Assembly: GCF_000003605.2 (NCBI RefSeq)
Contig: NW_003133360.1
Location: forward strand, 46,711-77,655
Length of the DNA: 30,945 nucleotides
From: Saccoglossus kowalevskii
Taxonomy: Eukaryota > Hemichordata > Enteropneusta > Harrimaniidae
Direction: 5' to 3'
A program made the position numbers and the translations under genes. Shown here piece by piece: positions 20,121 through 29,815 of the stretch (the stretch's first letter is position 1; every line of letters begins with the position of its first letter). The notes under the pieces were generated by a model. It did not search any database, was not told the DNA's origin, and was given only the letters and a program-made list of their open reading frames with translations.

Positions 20121-21042
20121 CATATCTATGAGATGGTATTAACCACAATATATACCGTAATCTAACTACAGGTATAAGACAGTGTGAAAATCAATGGCAG
20201 GAAAAATATAAAGATATCCCATTTATGATAAAACAATAAAAATAATAATAAAAAAAGTGAACAATGATTAAAGTGATTTGTCATTTCATCTTTAAATAAG
20301 ACCCAACCCAACCAGTTAAAGAAAATAAATATTCACATTAATTGTCCTCAAATTTTATTTGCACATATAGACACTATTGGTTTGTATTAATATCAATGGT
20401 ATGCATTTCCTCATAATCAAAACTAAGATGACTTTATTTTAGCTGAAGTCAGCCAAATATTGATACACATACCTTGGTGAGGCTATATTTTTATTGAGTT
20501 TTAATGAAATTAATTATAATTATACCACTAATATACTTTACAAACAGTTATGCAAAAATAGCACCACTGGTTATTTCCTTGTTATAATGTTTACGGTATA
20601 AAATATGTAGTTTAACTATAGCATTCAAATAAAATAATTAGAATATAGACTTCATTACCAGAAAACTAGATATCGCATGATGTATTTAAATAATTACACG
20701 TCATAAATGAATGATTGCTAAGGCAGTGAAATACAACATTATTTGACAATCAGCTCACAGACACACAGGAAGAGGAATTCGTCTGTGAAAGTAAAAGTTG
20801 TTTTCCTGCTTTGTTTTCCTGTTTCAAGAATTAAACAATTTCAAAAAAAGCTGGTTTCCAAAGACAGTGAAAAATGACTTTTAGGAAAAGTTGGTGTGTA
20901 GTTATGTTTCAATACAATGATGCAACATCTGAATTTACATACGCACTGCCATAATTTAGTGAAATAGTTAACAATGTACAACATACCTTCAGAAAAATCA
21001 TTTTGATAAATACAGTAATGCAGTGCCTATACTATAGGTTGT
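20121..21042 (-). other. Probable EHD 3' UTR and flank
   Basis: The region lies immediately downstream of the EHD stop codon on the minus strand, and no open frame is seen. Minus-strand AATAAA hexamers occur at 20490-20495, 20433-20438 and 20354-20359, about 550-690 nt after the stop. Any of them could serve as a poly(A) signal, but in such AT-rich sequence the hexamer alone is weak evidence. Confidence 0.35.
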
Positions 21043-21738
21043 CTATGCAGTAAAGCCTTTTTTGGAAGGAGGAATCAGATGAGTTGGCAATTGATCAGGT
21101 AATTCATTACCATCTAATTTGATATTCATTAAATGTTGGGCCAATGAGAACTCTTCTAAATCTAACATGCCATCTTTGTCTAAATCTGCAAGTTTCCAGA
21201 TCTTCCCCAGCACTGTGTTAGGTAGTTTGGATTGAACCATTTGTTTCTTGGCAGTAACGCCTGATAATTTACCGTTGACAGGATTTAGAGAGTTGAAAAT
21301 ATCTTCATATTTTTCAATATCTCTTGAGACAATCCATTCTTCGTGTTCATTCTTACCAAAGTCGGCTCCTTCACCGTATCCAGCTCCAAACGGTGTGATA
21401 TCATTTATGAATGCACCACCACGAACTGCTGGTTCCTTGCTAGAGACAGCTTCTTCAGTTGGGATCATCTGCATGAGGCGGGTCATGTCATTTGATAACA
21501 TGTGATCCACTCTGTCAATCAACTTGGGTTTCAGCTGATTGAATTTACTGAAATCATGCTCTTTCAGTAAATCCTGCATTCTGTGCAGAGGTGGGAAGTC
21601 ACCGGCTGAAATCTGATGCTCACGCTGCAACTTGCGATAGATCTCACCAAGATTCGCAATGAGTTCTTTCTTTTTAGAATCCTTACCAAACATAGAAGGC
21701 ATCTCTTTCCTTAGATGGCTGATAATATATGCATGTAC
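21043..21738 (-). CDS. EHD1: EHD-family ATPase, exon 2 (C-terminal helical part and EH domain)
   Basis: The acceptor ATTATCTTACAG precedes 21738, and the exon runs to TAG at 21043-21045, giving 231 residues (306-536 of the whole protein). It starts VHAYIISHLRKEMPSMFGKD, the conserved helical segment after the G domain. A Gly-rich linker with GAGYGEG leads into the EH domain (about 440-536). The EF-hand loop DLDKDGMLDLEE (about 490-501) has all the Asp/Glu calcium ligands, and the EH-domain Trp lies in GKIWKLAD. The end PPSKKGFTA replaces the usual basic tail. The EH domain binds Asn-Pro-Phe peptides in endocytic partners such as rabenosyn-5, MICAL-L1 and syndapin. The four vertebrate paralogues EHD1-4 most likely correspond to one gene here. 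Confidence 0.96.
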   Translation of the reverse strand, partial: VHAYIISHLRKEMPSMFGKDSKKKELIANLGEIYRKLQREHQISAGDFPPLHRMQDLLKEHDFSKFNQLKPKLIDRVDHMLSNDMTRLMQMIPTEEAVSSKEPAVRGGAFINDITPFGAGYGEGADFGKNEHEEWIVSRDIEKYEDIFNSLNPVNGKLSGVTAKKQMVQSKLPNTVLGKIWKLADLDKDGMLDLEEFSLAQHLMNIKLDGNELPDQLPTHLIPPSKKGFTA

Positions 21739-23945
21739 CTGTAAGATAATGGAAAAGAAAAATAGTCATGAAATAAATCAAAATCAGTTTGACTATCAAT
21801 GGTATCTATGAGCAGAGATATTGTCAGAGATACCTGTACCACTTAATTTTCACTGCTAGCAAATTTTATTTTTTACTACAACATTTCAGGATTAACAATG
21901 ACTCACAAAATTCATGAAATGTTGTCTCTTGTGAAATTACAGTGGTTTACAGTAAATACCGTTAAAATCTGATTATAACTAACATCCACTACCCCCTAGT
22001 GGATAGTTCTATTCTTGGATATATAACAACAATATAACAATATATCCGTGACAGAACAGACGACGGAGGAAACAACTACTGTACTTCTCCGGTCATAAGC
22101 TTTTTCCATGGTATAAGCTCACCTCTTATTTTTACCTGGCATCGACAATGGGTTAATATTTATTAAAATGAACCCAATGTTGTGATACTGAAGTACTGGG
22201 TAATCCAATATTTCTTTGAGTTATAGCTTTTGTAACGCTAAAAATATGACTGTCAAGTCATGAAACCTGGTCATTAGACATCATTTTACTGTCCAAATAA
22301 TCAGTGTATATTGGGAATGGGTAAACTATATTTCAACTTAACCTGTTGGCGACCGTGAACGGTGTTAAATAGTTCCTCCACAAATTTTGAATCACAAGTT
22401 TTTAGGTAAAAAAAATGCTGTTTTTTTTATCGAAATCAGTGCTAACAGTTCATATTATAACATCGCGGTAATTCAATTCTGCATCGCATTAAAAAAATAC
22501 ATTGTCAATAATCAATTTCTGGAGAATTTCGTAGCATTTTGATTGGTTAATGAAAGACTTGATCTGTTAGATCAAAGGAGGTTATTTGCATCGTGAGTTT
22601 GCATACTAACGGAATCATCCCATAAAGAAGATAATGCATCTTGAATTTTCCAGCTGAATGTTCCGGGCAAAGCATTACACCATCACTTCTTAGTTTCGAG
22701 TCTGATGTGTTTGTTGTTAGTCGCACTGTAAATGGCAAATTATTATGCTATTATGCGTTACCAGCCTTGCAACCATTGAGTGTGGTAATAGTGTCGTCAG
22801 TACTGGTGAGTATTATGGAGCTTTCTATTGATCGGTAAAATTTCTATCGCACATCTACATGACATACACGGTTATGAATGGAGATACCACACAGGGTTGG
22901 AGAGGGAGGAATGTTCGAATGGAACAACACTGTGCATGCAAATGATGAAGATAATGATAAAGATCTTGTGTTCAACTGTATTCCCACAGACCCTAATAAT
23001 TTTTACACCATAAGTTGAGACTGTATGTAAATCGTATTGTAATAAAATGTGCGCATTTTTGTAAACATGTTTGTTTCTTCATTGTATTTATAAAAGTGTT
23101 TACGAAATCAATGATGACTCATTTCACTATTTTTTCCCAAGCCCGGCATAGTGAAAGAAATTTTTTGAGGATTGTAAATGGTTACAATGTTAAACAAATT
23201 TATCTTTTCTGAGGTGGTCCTTGGGTAAAAGCCCCCCCCCCCCCCCCCACCCTACTTCCTCTGATTTTACATGTTGAGGCTCTTAGACTTATAAAAGAGG
23301 AAGTACAGTAATTTGAGCCAAGCTAATTGAATGGTACATGTAAGTTTGAAATCAATGTTATTTGTGGAGAAATACACAGTTATATAGTTGCTATGAACTT
23401 TGGTACACTCTTAAGATTAGACAAACCTAATACATTTAATTGGTATCAGCTGATCCTTATAACCACTTCATATACTATGCCAAGAATGACAACATGCCAC
23501 TTGACTAGTAATCTAAACAGATCCACCCAACACTCAAGATATGACCATGATGCATTGGTTATATTTAGATACCAACAAATGACTCATACATGTATTAGGA
23601 TAATTTCACCCTATAGTCTATAGATCATGTAATTAGAGCTCTCAGTGGCATACATTATTGTAATTAGAAGGGGGGGTTAAAACAAACACTGGTAAACATA
23701 CTTGATATCCAACATTAGAAAAAAAAACGAAATACTTGCCATCACCAGCCACAGCCTGTCACAAAGCTGTTTTCAATAAGAATGATTAACTAATGCATGT
23801 ATTTGTACATTGATCCAAATTGTTTGTTACTAAATAACAAAGGGCAACACCCATCCTGTTTTAAAAGATTCTTTAATAATAAACACATTTAGCAAGTATT
23901 TTTGATATTAATAAAGAAAAAGCAGCCTATCGGCTGAGATAGCTC
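21739..23945 (-). other. EHD intron, 3' portion: no gene seen
   Basis: This is part of the single 4449-bp intron 21739-26187. It holds a hairpin with ACAACATTTCA/TGAAATGTTGT arms at about 21879-21930, a C17 tract at 23232-23248, and scattered open frames of 61-98 codons with no motif. No nested gene is supported. Confidence 0.5.
23232..23248 (+). repeat. Poly-C tract (17 bp) in the EHD intron
   Basis: An uninterrupted run of 17 C, preceded by AAAAG and followed by ACCC. The exact length is prone to sequencing error. Confidence 0.9.
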
Positions 23946-23989
23946 CGCTGTTAGCAATGCACATTTCAATTAAAGAACAGAAGACATCA

Positions 23990-24840
23990 TTAGAAAATGA
24001 ACAATATGAATAGTATCAAAGCAATCGGACTTACAGTTTTTAACAAGAAGTCGAAAATATCACTTTTTACCAAAAATTACAAAAATATTCACCAAAATTA
24101 GAGAATTGAAGATATCATCACAAAATGAACAAATCTGAGAGAGGTCCACATGTAGTACCTATATATGTAATATCAAAGCAATCGGACTTGCGGTTTTTAA
24201 CAAGAAGTCAAAAATATCACTTTTTACCAAAAATGACAAAAATATTCACAAAAATTAGAGAATTGAAGATATCATCACAAAATGAACAAATCTGAGAGAG
24301 GTCCACATGCAGTACCTATATATGTAATATCAAAGCAATCGGACTTGCGGTTTTTAACAAGAAGTCGAAAATATCACTTTTTACCAAAAATGACAAAAAT
24401 ATTCACCAAAATTAGAGAATTGAAGATATCATCACGAAATGAACAAATCTGAGAGAGGTCCACATGTAGTACATATATATGTAGTATCAAAGCAATTGGA
24501 CTTGCGGTTTTTAACAAGAAGTCGAAAATATCACTTTTTACCAAAAATGACAAAAATATTCACCAAAATTAGAGAATTAAGGATATCATTACAAAATGAA
24601 CAAATCTGAGAGAGGTCCACATGTAGTACCTATATATGTAATATCAAAGCAATTGCACTTGCGGTTTTTAACAAGAAGTCGTAAAATATCACTTTTTACC
24701 AAAAATGACAAAAATATTCACCAAAATTAGAGAATTGAAGATATAAAGATGAAATGAACAAACCTCAGAGAGGTCTACCCAAGGTACATATACACCAAGT
24801 ATCAAAGCATTCAGGCTTGTAGTTTTCAAGAAGAAGTCGA
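23990..24840 (+). repeat. 157-bp tandem array in the EHD intron, six phased copies
   Basis: The block AAAGCAATCGGACTTGCGG recurs with its GCAAT (last copy GCATT) at 24021, 24178, 24335, 24492, 24649 and 24806, exactly 157 bp apart each time. Other shared blocks are AACAAGAAGTCGAAAATATC, ACAAAAATATTCACCAAAAT and GAGAGAGGTCCACATG. The last copy is the most diverged and leads into GGACGACGACGACGGACAAT near 24860. The constant period with no indels suggests either recent amplification or selection on length. Confidence 0.95.
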
Positions 24841-24929
24841 AAAAGTAAAACATTGACATGGACGACGACGACGGACAATCACTCATATGATAAGCTACGC
24901 TTGACAAAGTCGACAGTGGAGCTAAAAAG

Positions 24930-26187
24930 CTGACCCACTACACTGTTCATTGATCAGCATTTATTTGAGTAACAATATGTCACAATTTGAAAATAATTAT
25001 TTCAATATTGTTTTAATTATTATATTGTGGAATTCTTATTAACATTTGCCATTCAGACAGAAAGGGGACAATAGGGTAAATGATACATAAGGGCATTGAA
25101 CATGAATATTTATATATTAGTATAAACAACTGCCTTTACTGACATAGCTCTATTGGTTAAAATGCCAATCAGATTTGTATTCAACTAGATACTGGTATCT
25201 CGTATTATATGTTATTATTACACCTAGTAATTATCATGGCGTGTTATTGAAACTATTTAAACCTTGTAATCATACCGACTATACATGTTACAATGTGGAT
25301 CCAATCAATATAAATCAGGTAATGCTTAAAATAATGCATCATAAAATTAGTGACATAACCCACTACACTGTATCTCTTAAACAGCAACCAGAGATGTTAC
25401 ACAATATTATAAATCACCACTATCAGAATTGGAGGTTTTTATAACATAACACATGATAATGTAAACCTCTATTCGCAAGTAAATTGATTTAAATAAAAAG
25501 TCCCTCAATTTTGGTAATTCTTAATGGTAGTGATTTATAATTACAATAGTAATATTGGATTCAGACATGACGTGTTTGTCAATGATCTTGCCATGGACCC
25601 TTCTTATCCAATATGGTATTGGTATTCATTATTGTTTAAATAGATAGTTGTCTAAATCATGGCTATGACTAATACTCTAACTAGGCATACTAAAAACAAA
25701 TAAGCAAGTAGTAGTGTGATCATCAACACAGTGATATTGCATGTACATAATGTTTACAACCATACACTTTCATCAGATTGATGCATAGTTTTAGCCAGAC
25801 AAAAACACTAATTTTAATCTTGTGTGATCATCACCTACCATGCCAAAGTAGATAGAATAGAATAGAATAATGCTTTATTACATCCTTAATGAAATCTGAC
25901 ATTTCAGTTTTGGTAATTGCTGTATTAAAGCTTTTTTGAAATAAATTACAATCAAACTACAGTACAATACAATAATAGATTTCTAATAAACAACAACTAA
26001 ATCACACTGAAAATATAGCACAACAATACATTAATTAATTAATTAATTATCATCTTTTCTTTTCTTATTTTGTAGGCTTTCTGTATGTAATTTAATAACC
26101 TGAGTAGACATTGTTTGTTAGTTGTGTTTAAAATGTGTATAAATTTATCAAAGTAGATATGTGCAATACGTTACTTGAAAATCTCAC
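24930..26187 (-). other. EHD intron, 5' portion: no gene seen
   Basis: AT-rich. It contains a short (AGAAT)n run at about 25850-25870 and a (TTAA)n run at about 26029-26052. A stretch at 25145-25190 weakly resembles tRNA A- and B-box sequences. An 89-codon open frame at 25175-25444 has no motif. The intron's donor (AAG|GTGAGA on the minus strand) is at 26186-26187. Confidence 0.45.
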
Positions 26188-27102
26188 CTTGGCCAATCTT
26201 GCTCTCTTTATCAAATCATTCAGTTTTCTGAGGGCTGCATTTCTTGGTAGGCTCTGGATATCAGCAAACAAGTCTTGTTCTTCTGCTTCAAACAGTCGGC
26301 GATTCATGTCAAAGTGAAGAGGGTGGTCCCAGAAGGATCCAATGTAAACCCGGGATACCTCTGGTGTTGCCAATACTTTACCAAGTGACCACATCAAGGC
26401 ACCATACACTCTCATCAACTGCTGATGGTCAATCATATCAGCTTTGTTCAGCACAATACGAATTTTGTCATCATTTCCACGTAACACTTCAATAATCCGA
26501 CGAAATTCGTCAGAAATATCAAGTTTGTGTGCATCGAACAAGAGGATGATTCGGTCAACACGTTCAGCAAACCATTCCATAACGTGAGTGAAATCATAAC
26601 CTCGATCGACTCGCTGTTTCTCTCCTGCCAAAATACCTGGCGTATCCACGATTGTAATACTTTCCATAACCGGGCTTGTAACCGTTGAACACTGGAAACG
26701 ATTGAGGAAGGCATTACCAAATCTAGACAGCGGCCTGAACTGTTTTTTCGGATCGACAACGAGGGCGTTTCCCGGAATAACTCCTTCCGTATCGCCATGC
26801 ATAACCGCTATGAAACAGTCCGTCGTTGGTTCGGGGCCGATTCTAATACCGGGAAAATCTCGTTCTAATAAATACCTTATAAAAGTAGTTTTCCCCGTAG
26901 AATATTGTCCGACAAGGAGAACCATGGGTTTGGCATAGAAATCGGGGTCATCGAGCATCGGTGAATGAAAATCGTGAAATTTATAATGCTCTTCCAACGG
27001 AAGAATTGTCGACTTGTACACTTGTTTCAAGCCATCCGCTACCGTATTAAACACGTGTGGTTGTTTCTTGCGACTTTCGTCGCCCGAAAGCCAACTGAAC
27101 AT
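26188..27102 (-). CDS. EHD1: EHD-family ATPase, exon 1 (N-terminal segment and dynamin-type G domain)
   Basis: ATG at 27100-27102 has a good context (ATCACCATG). The exon encodes 305 residues up to the AAG|GTGAGA donor and joins exon 2 in phase 0, giving 536 residues; human EHD1 has about 534. Motifs: N-terminal [13 protein letters not shown], the P-loop GQYSTGKT (65-72), switch I EPTTD (91-95), DTPG (153-156), NKAD (219-222), then the conserved [13 protein letters not shown] proteins bind and hydrolyse ATP despite the dynamin-like fold, oligomerise on membrane tubules and drive scission and recycling from the endocytic recycling compartment. All nucleotide-binding motifs are intact and there are no stops or shifts, so the gene is functional. 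The orthologues are Drosophila Past1 and C. elegans rme-1. Confidence 0.98.
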
Positions 27103-27194
27103 GGTGATAATCTAGATCGTCAAACGCTCAAGGAGAATAGAACTTTAAGTCTTCGTAGAGATTCACAAGCTGCCACCCGGTTAATAATGGCGTC

Positions 27195-27206
27195 CACGTG
27201 ACGTCA
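27195..27206. promoter_or_regulatory. Overlapping E-box and CRE palindromes upstream of EHD
   Basis: CACGTG (27195-27200) overlaps TGACGTCA (27199-27206), giving CACGTGACGTCA about 95-105 bp upstream of the EHD start codon. CACGTG is the core site of bHLH-ZIP factors (USF, MITF/TFE) and TGACGTCA is the full CREB/ATF site. The position and completeness of both palindromes suggest promoter elements. The transcription start is not determined. Confidence 0.55.
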
Positions 27207-28158
27207 CAACACAACATCGGCGCATGTGCACAAAGAACCTCGTTCGATAATTAATAAATTGATTAGCAGTCTTAAATTTAACGACGATTTAAACTTCAAC
27301 GAAAAAGTATTATGTAGATCTTCCTTGAGTGTACTTACTATAGCACAATAGACCTGGTTAGAATCATCGTATTCTTTTCTAATATAATGATATTTATGTA
27401 GATGTTAAAAATATATTCTAAACTATTGGTCAAAGGTCACTTAGACTTTTTACCTCCATGGTCCTTGCCTCGTATAATTGAAATAAACTGCGGTATTCGT
27501 CAAACTTCGCCGTAAAATGTGCGTATTTATTTGTGTAACGCAAAATTATCTGACTAGTACGGAGAGAAAATATGATTGACATTGACAAGCTGTTTAGAGG
27601 TTGTCACACCATAAGTGTTCTTTTATTTTATGTAATGACTCACACTTCCGTGACTATCTGATGACTCGACTAGACTTGCAACATAATCTCACAATTTGAG
27701 TTAAAATGAGGTCCTAGTTTGGGCTTTTCGTTTACTAGTTTTATTTTATTTTATTTTATTTTATTTTATTTTATTTTATTTTATTTTATTTTATTTTATT
27801 TTATTTTATTTTAAAATCAATAAAAAAAAATACACACTGTATAATACATTAGATTTTAATCAGATAAATAATCTTCATTGATCACGGGGACCCGGGTACG
27901 GGGAGGAGGAATAAAATATACGGTGTTTTCACTGGAAAAAAACATCGGTCACAGTCCCTCTACATAGACTGTGTATGGAGCTCAAAGGAGGGACTGTGGT
28001 TCACACTAGCAATTCTGAAAAGATAATGTACACAATGGCACGGACTTTATATCGGCAATGTTTCGTTGACCATTTATTTCTTTTGTGTACATTTTCGTTT
28101 GCGCAATTATAGTTAACAATTCTGGGTCATGTAAAATATGCCATACTAATATACATAT
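27207..28158. other. Intergenic, no gene seen
   Basis: No open frame of note. It contains the (TTTTA)n tract listed separately and an 11-bp perfect inverted repeat, CACAGTCCCTC at 27950-27960 with GAGGGACTGTG at 27988-27998, which could form a hairpin with a 27-nt loop. A GC-rich patch (GGGGACCCGGGTACGGGGAG) lies near 27886-27905. Confidence 0.5.
27739..27814 (+). repeat. (TTTTA)n microsatellite, about 15 units
   Basis: An uninterrupted TTTTA pentanucleotide run of about 76 bp between GTTTACTAG and AAAATCAATAAAAAA. Confidence 0.97.
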
Positions 28159-28258
28159 TTATGGACTGGATACGGCTTTTGCGACCCTTGGTTGTACGGT
28201 TTACGCGCCCGACCTCCCAGCCCGACCTCTGACAGCAAAGACCGTATCTAGTCCATAA
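28159..28258. mobile_element. 100-bp foldback/MITE with ~23-bp terminal inverted repeats
   Basis: The left end is TTATGGACTGGATACGGC then TTTTGC. The right end, on the other strand, is TTATGGACTAGATACGGT then CTTTGC. About 50 bp of comparatively GC-rich sequence with CCCGACCTC repeated lies between the arms. No coding capacity. Confidence 0.7.
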
Positions 28259-28608
28259 CGATTAATATTAATGTTGGAACAAATTTCATATTTCGAGTTC
28301 AACAATGTATACAGGTCAATGTAACAATCTAAACTTTGACACGCATCGTATGCCTTTCGCCAGTATGCCTTTCACACCCATTGCGAAAAGTCGCCGGTGA
28401 TGCCTAGACCATGCTTAAGCCCTGTACGCCGATATACACATTTAAACAAAACATAATTTTAACTGACACGTTTAAATCGTAAAATACTGAGTAATAATGA
28501 AATGATTTATAAATGTAGTAGTTTTTTTTTGGTTTTCTTTTTGTTTGTTTTTGCACATGTTAAATAAAATGAACTTTTCATATTTTATAGTAATTATAAG
28601 TATATTTA

Positions 28609-29812
28609 GGGATTGGTCAGTTACTTCGGCCTAGGGGGCGGGGGCGGTGGATCAGTGGGGGGGGGTTTACCCTGTTTTTGATTGTGCGAATAGGGGGGTC
28701 ACCCTGTTTTTGATATCATGTTTTCCAGAATTCACACACGCGCTCATGCATATATTTTTAAAAATTTTATTTCAGAACAAACGATAAAAAAGTTAATCGT
28801 ACAAATGTGTTCTTAATAATAACTATTACCTATATTGCCTATAAATGTGTTGATGCAAGAAATGTTATAGGCTAAATATTTTGAGGTTAAAGTTGCCAAA
28901 TAACTAACAGATTATGCAATGCGGCTAGAACCCCAATTATACAGTTAAATTTTAAACACATCCAAAGTCCATGTGCTGCTGGTATCAGATTATTTTATTT
29001 AAAGTCTGAAGTCACTATTGTATAAGATATTTACTAGATTTATCCAATTATAACAGGAGACGGAAAGACAACACAGCAATTAGTACAAAGAGCAGTGACA
29101 GTTTTTGTTCAGCAAATCAAAAAAGTTAAATTTGTGAAAATTCTGATATATAAATTAAAATAAATGATGAAAAAATAAATAAATAGTTTTTTTGTTTTTT
29201 TAACTTTTAAATATGCATATACATGTATACCAAAATCCAACACAAATTTAAGCAAAAATCAAAGTTTCTTTTGTTTTCATAAGCACAGACCGTGCTTCTG
29301 GTGTAAAGCTTTCCTGGTCTATAAGATATGGAAGATATTTTAAATCCAACTTAGTTTTCAAAGAGTTCAAACCGCCTAGATTCAAATCCTCTTTTCCTAT
29401 CTTATAAGGGCGATTATCGAGTAAGTACTCCACATCTTTGCTTTTATTTACTATCTTTAGCAGAATAGATTTCCCTCCTTCCTGCAGCCTTTTCTGTAGT
29501 CATTTTTTGGCTTTATGCTTCCCCTCCCCTCCTAAGGTCTATTAAATGCAAACGCTAAAAAAATATGTCAAAATTATGGCAAACCATGATATTTTCAATG
29601 CACATATAATACATTTTGTAATCATGTCAGAGCCAAAACTGTTAATGTTTCTTTGTTTTTTAGGGGGGGGTCAGCATGTTTTAAGTTTTAAAATATAATG
29701 TGGGGGGGTCACCCACTTTTTTTTATTTGATAGGGAGTGGGTCAACTGAGATTTACAGCTGGCAAAATGGAATCTGCCGACCCCCCCTAGGCCGAAGTAA
29801 CTGACCAATCCC
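28609..29812. mobile_element. Harbinger-like non-autonomous DNA transposon, 1204 bp
   Basis: The two ends are perfect inverted repeats of 30 bp beginning GGGATTGGTCAGTTACTTCG and ending in CCTAGGGGG. The trinucleotide TTA flanks both ends (28606-28608, 29813-29815), the target duplication typical of PIF/Harbinger elements. Subterminal regions are G-rich with repeated GGGGGGTCACCC motifs. No transposase is recognised. A coding-like minus-strand stretch lies inside (29248-29520). Confidence 0.75.
29248..29520 (-). pseudogene. Coding-like fragment inside the Harbinger-like element
   Basis: One minus-strand frame reads about 84 codons from LQKRLQEGGKSILLKIVN through EYLLDNRPYKIGKEDLNL and QESFTPEARSVLMKTKE to a TAA, after an upstream TGA. 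Charged and hydrophobic residues are balanced as in a folded protein, unlike the surrounding AT-rich noise. I do not recognise the family. It could be a leftover of the element's own protein or a captured host exon. There is no start codon in good context. Confidence 0.35.
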
Positions 29813-29815
29813 TTA

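Noticed and set aside
23327-23623. 98-codon open frame in the EHD intron
   Set aside because: No motif, no splice-compatible context and composition like neighbouring noncoding DNA.
25145-25190. Possible tRNA-derived SINE (TAGCTCTATTGG and TATTCAACTAG as A and B boxes)
   Set aside because: Two mismatches in each box, spacing shorter than usual, and no tail or target duplication seen.
26135-27201. Plus-strand and alternate minus-strand open frames within EHD exon 1
   Set aside because: They are shadows of the EHD coding frame, which has all GTPase-fold motifs.
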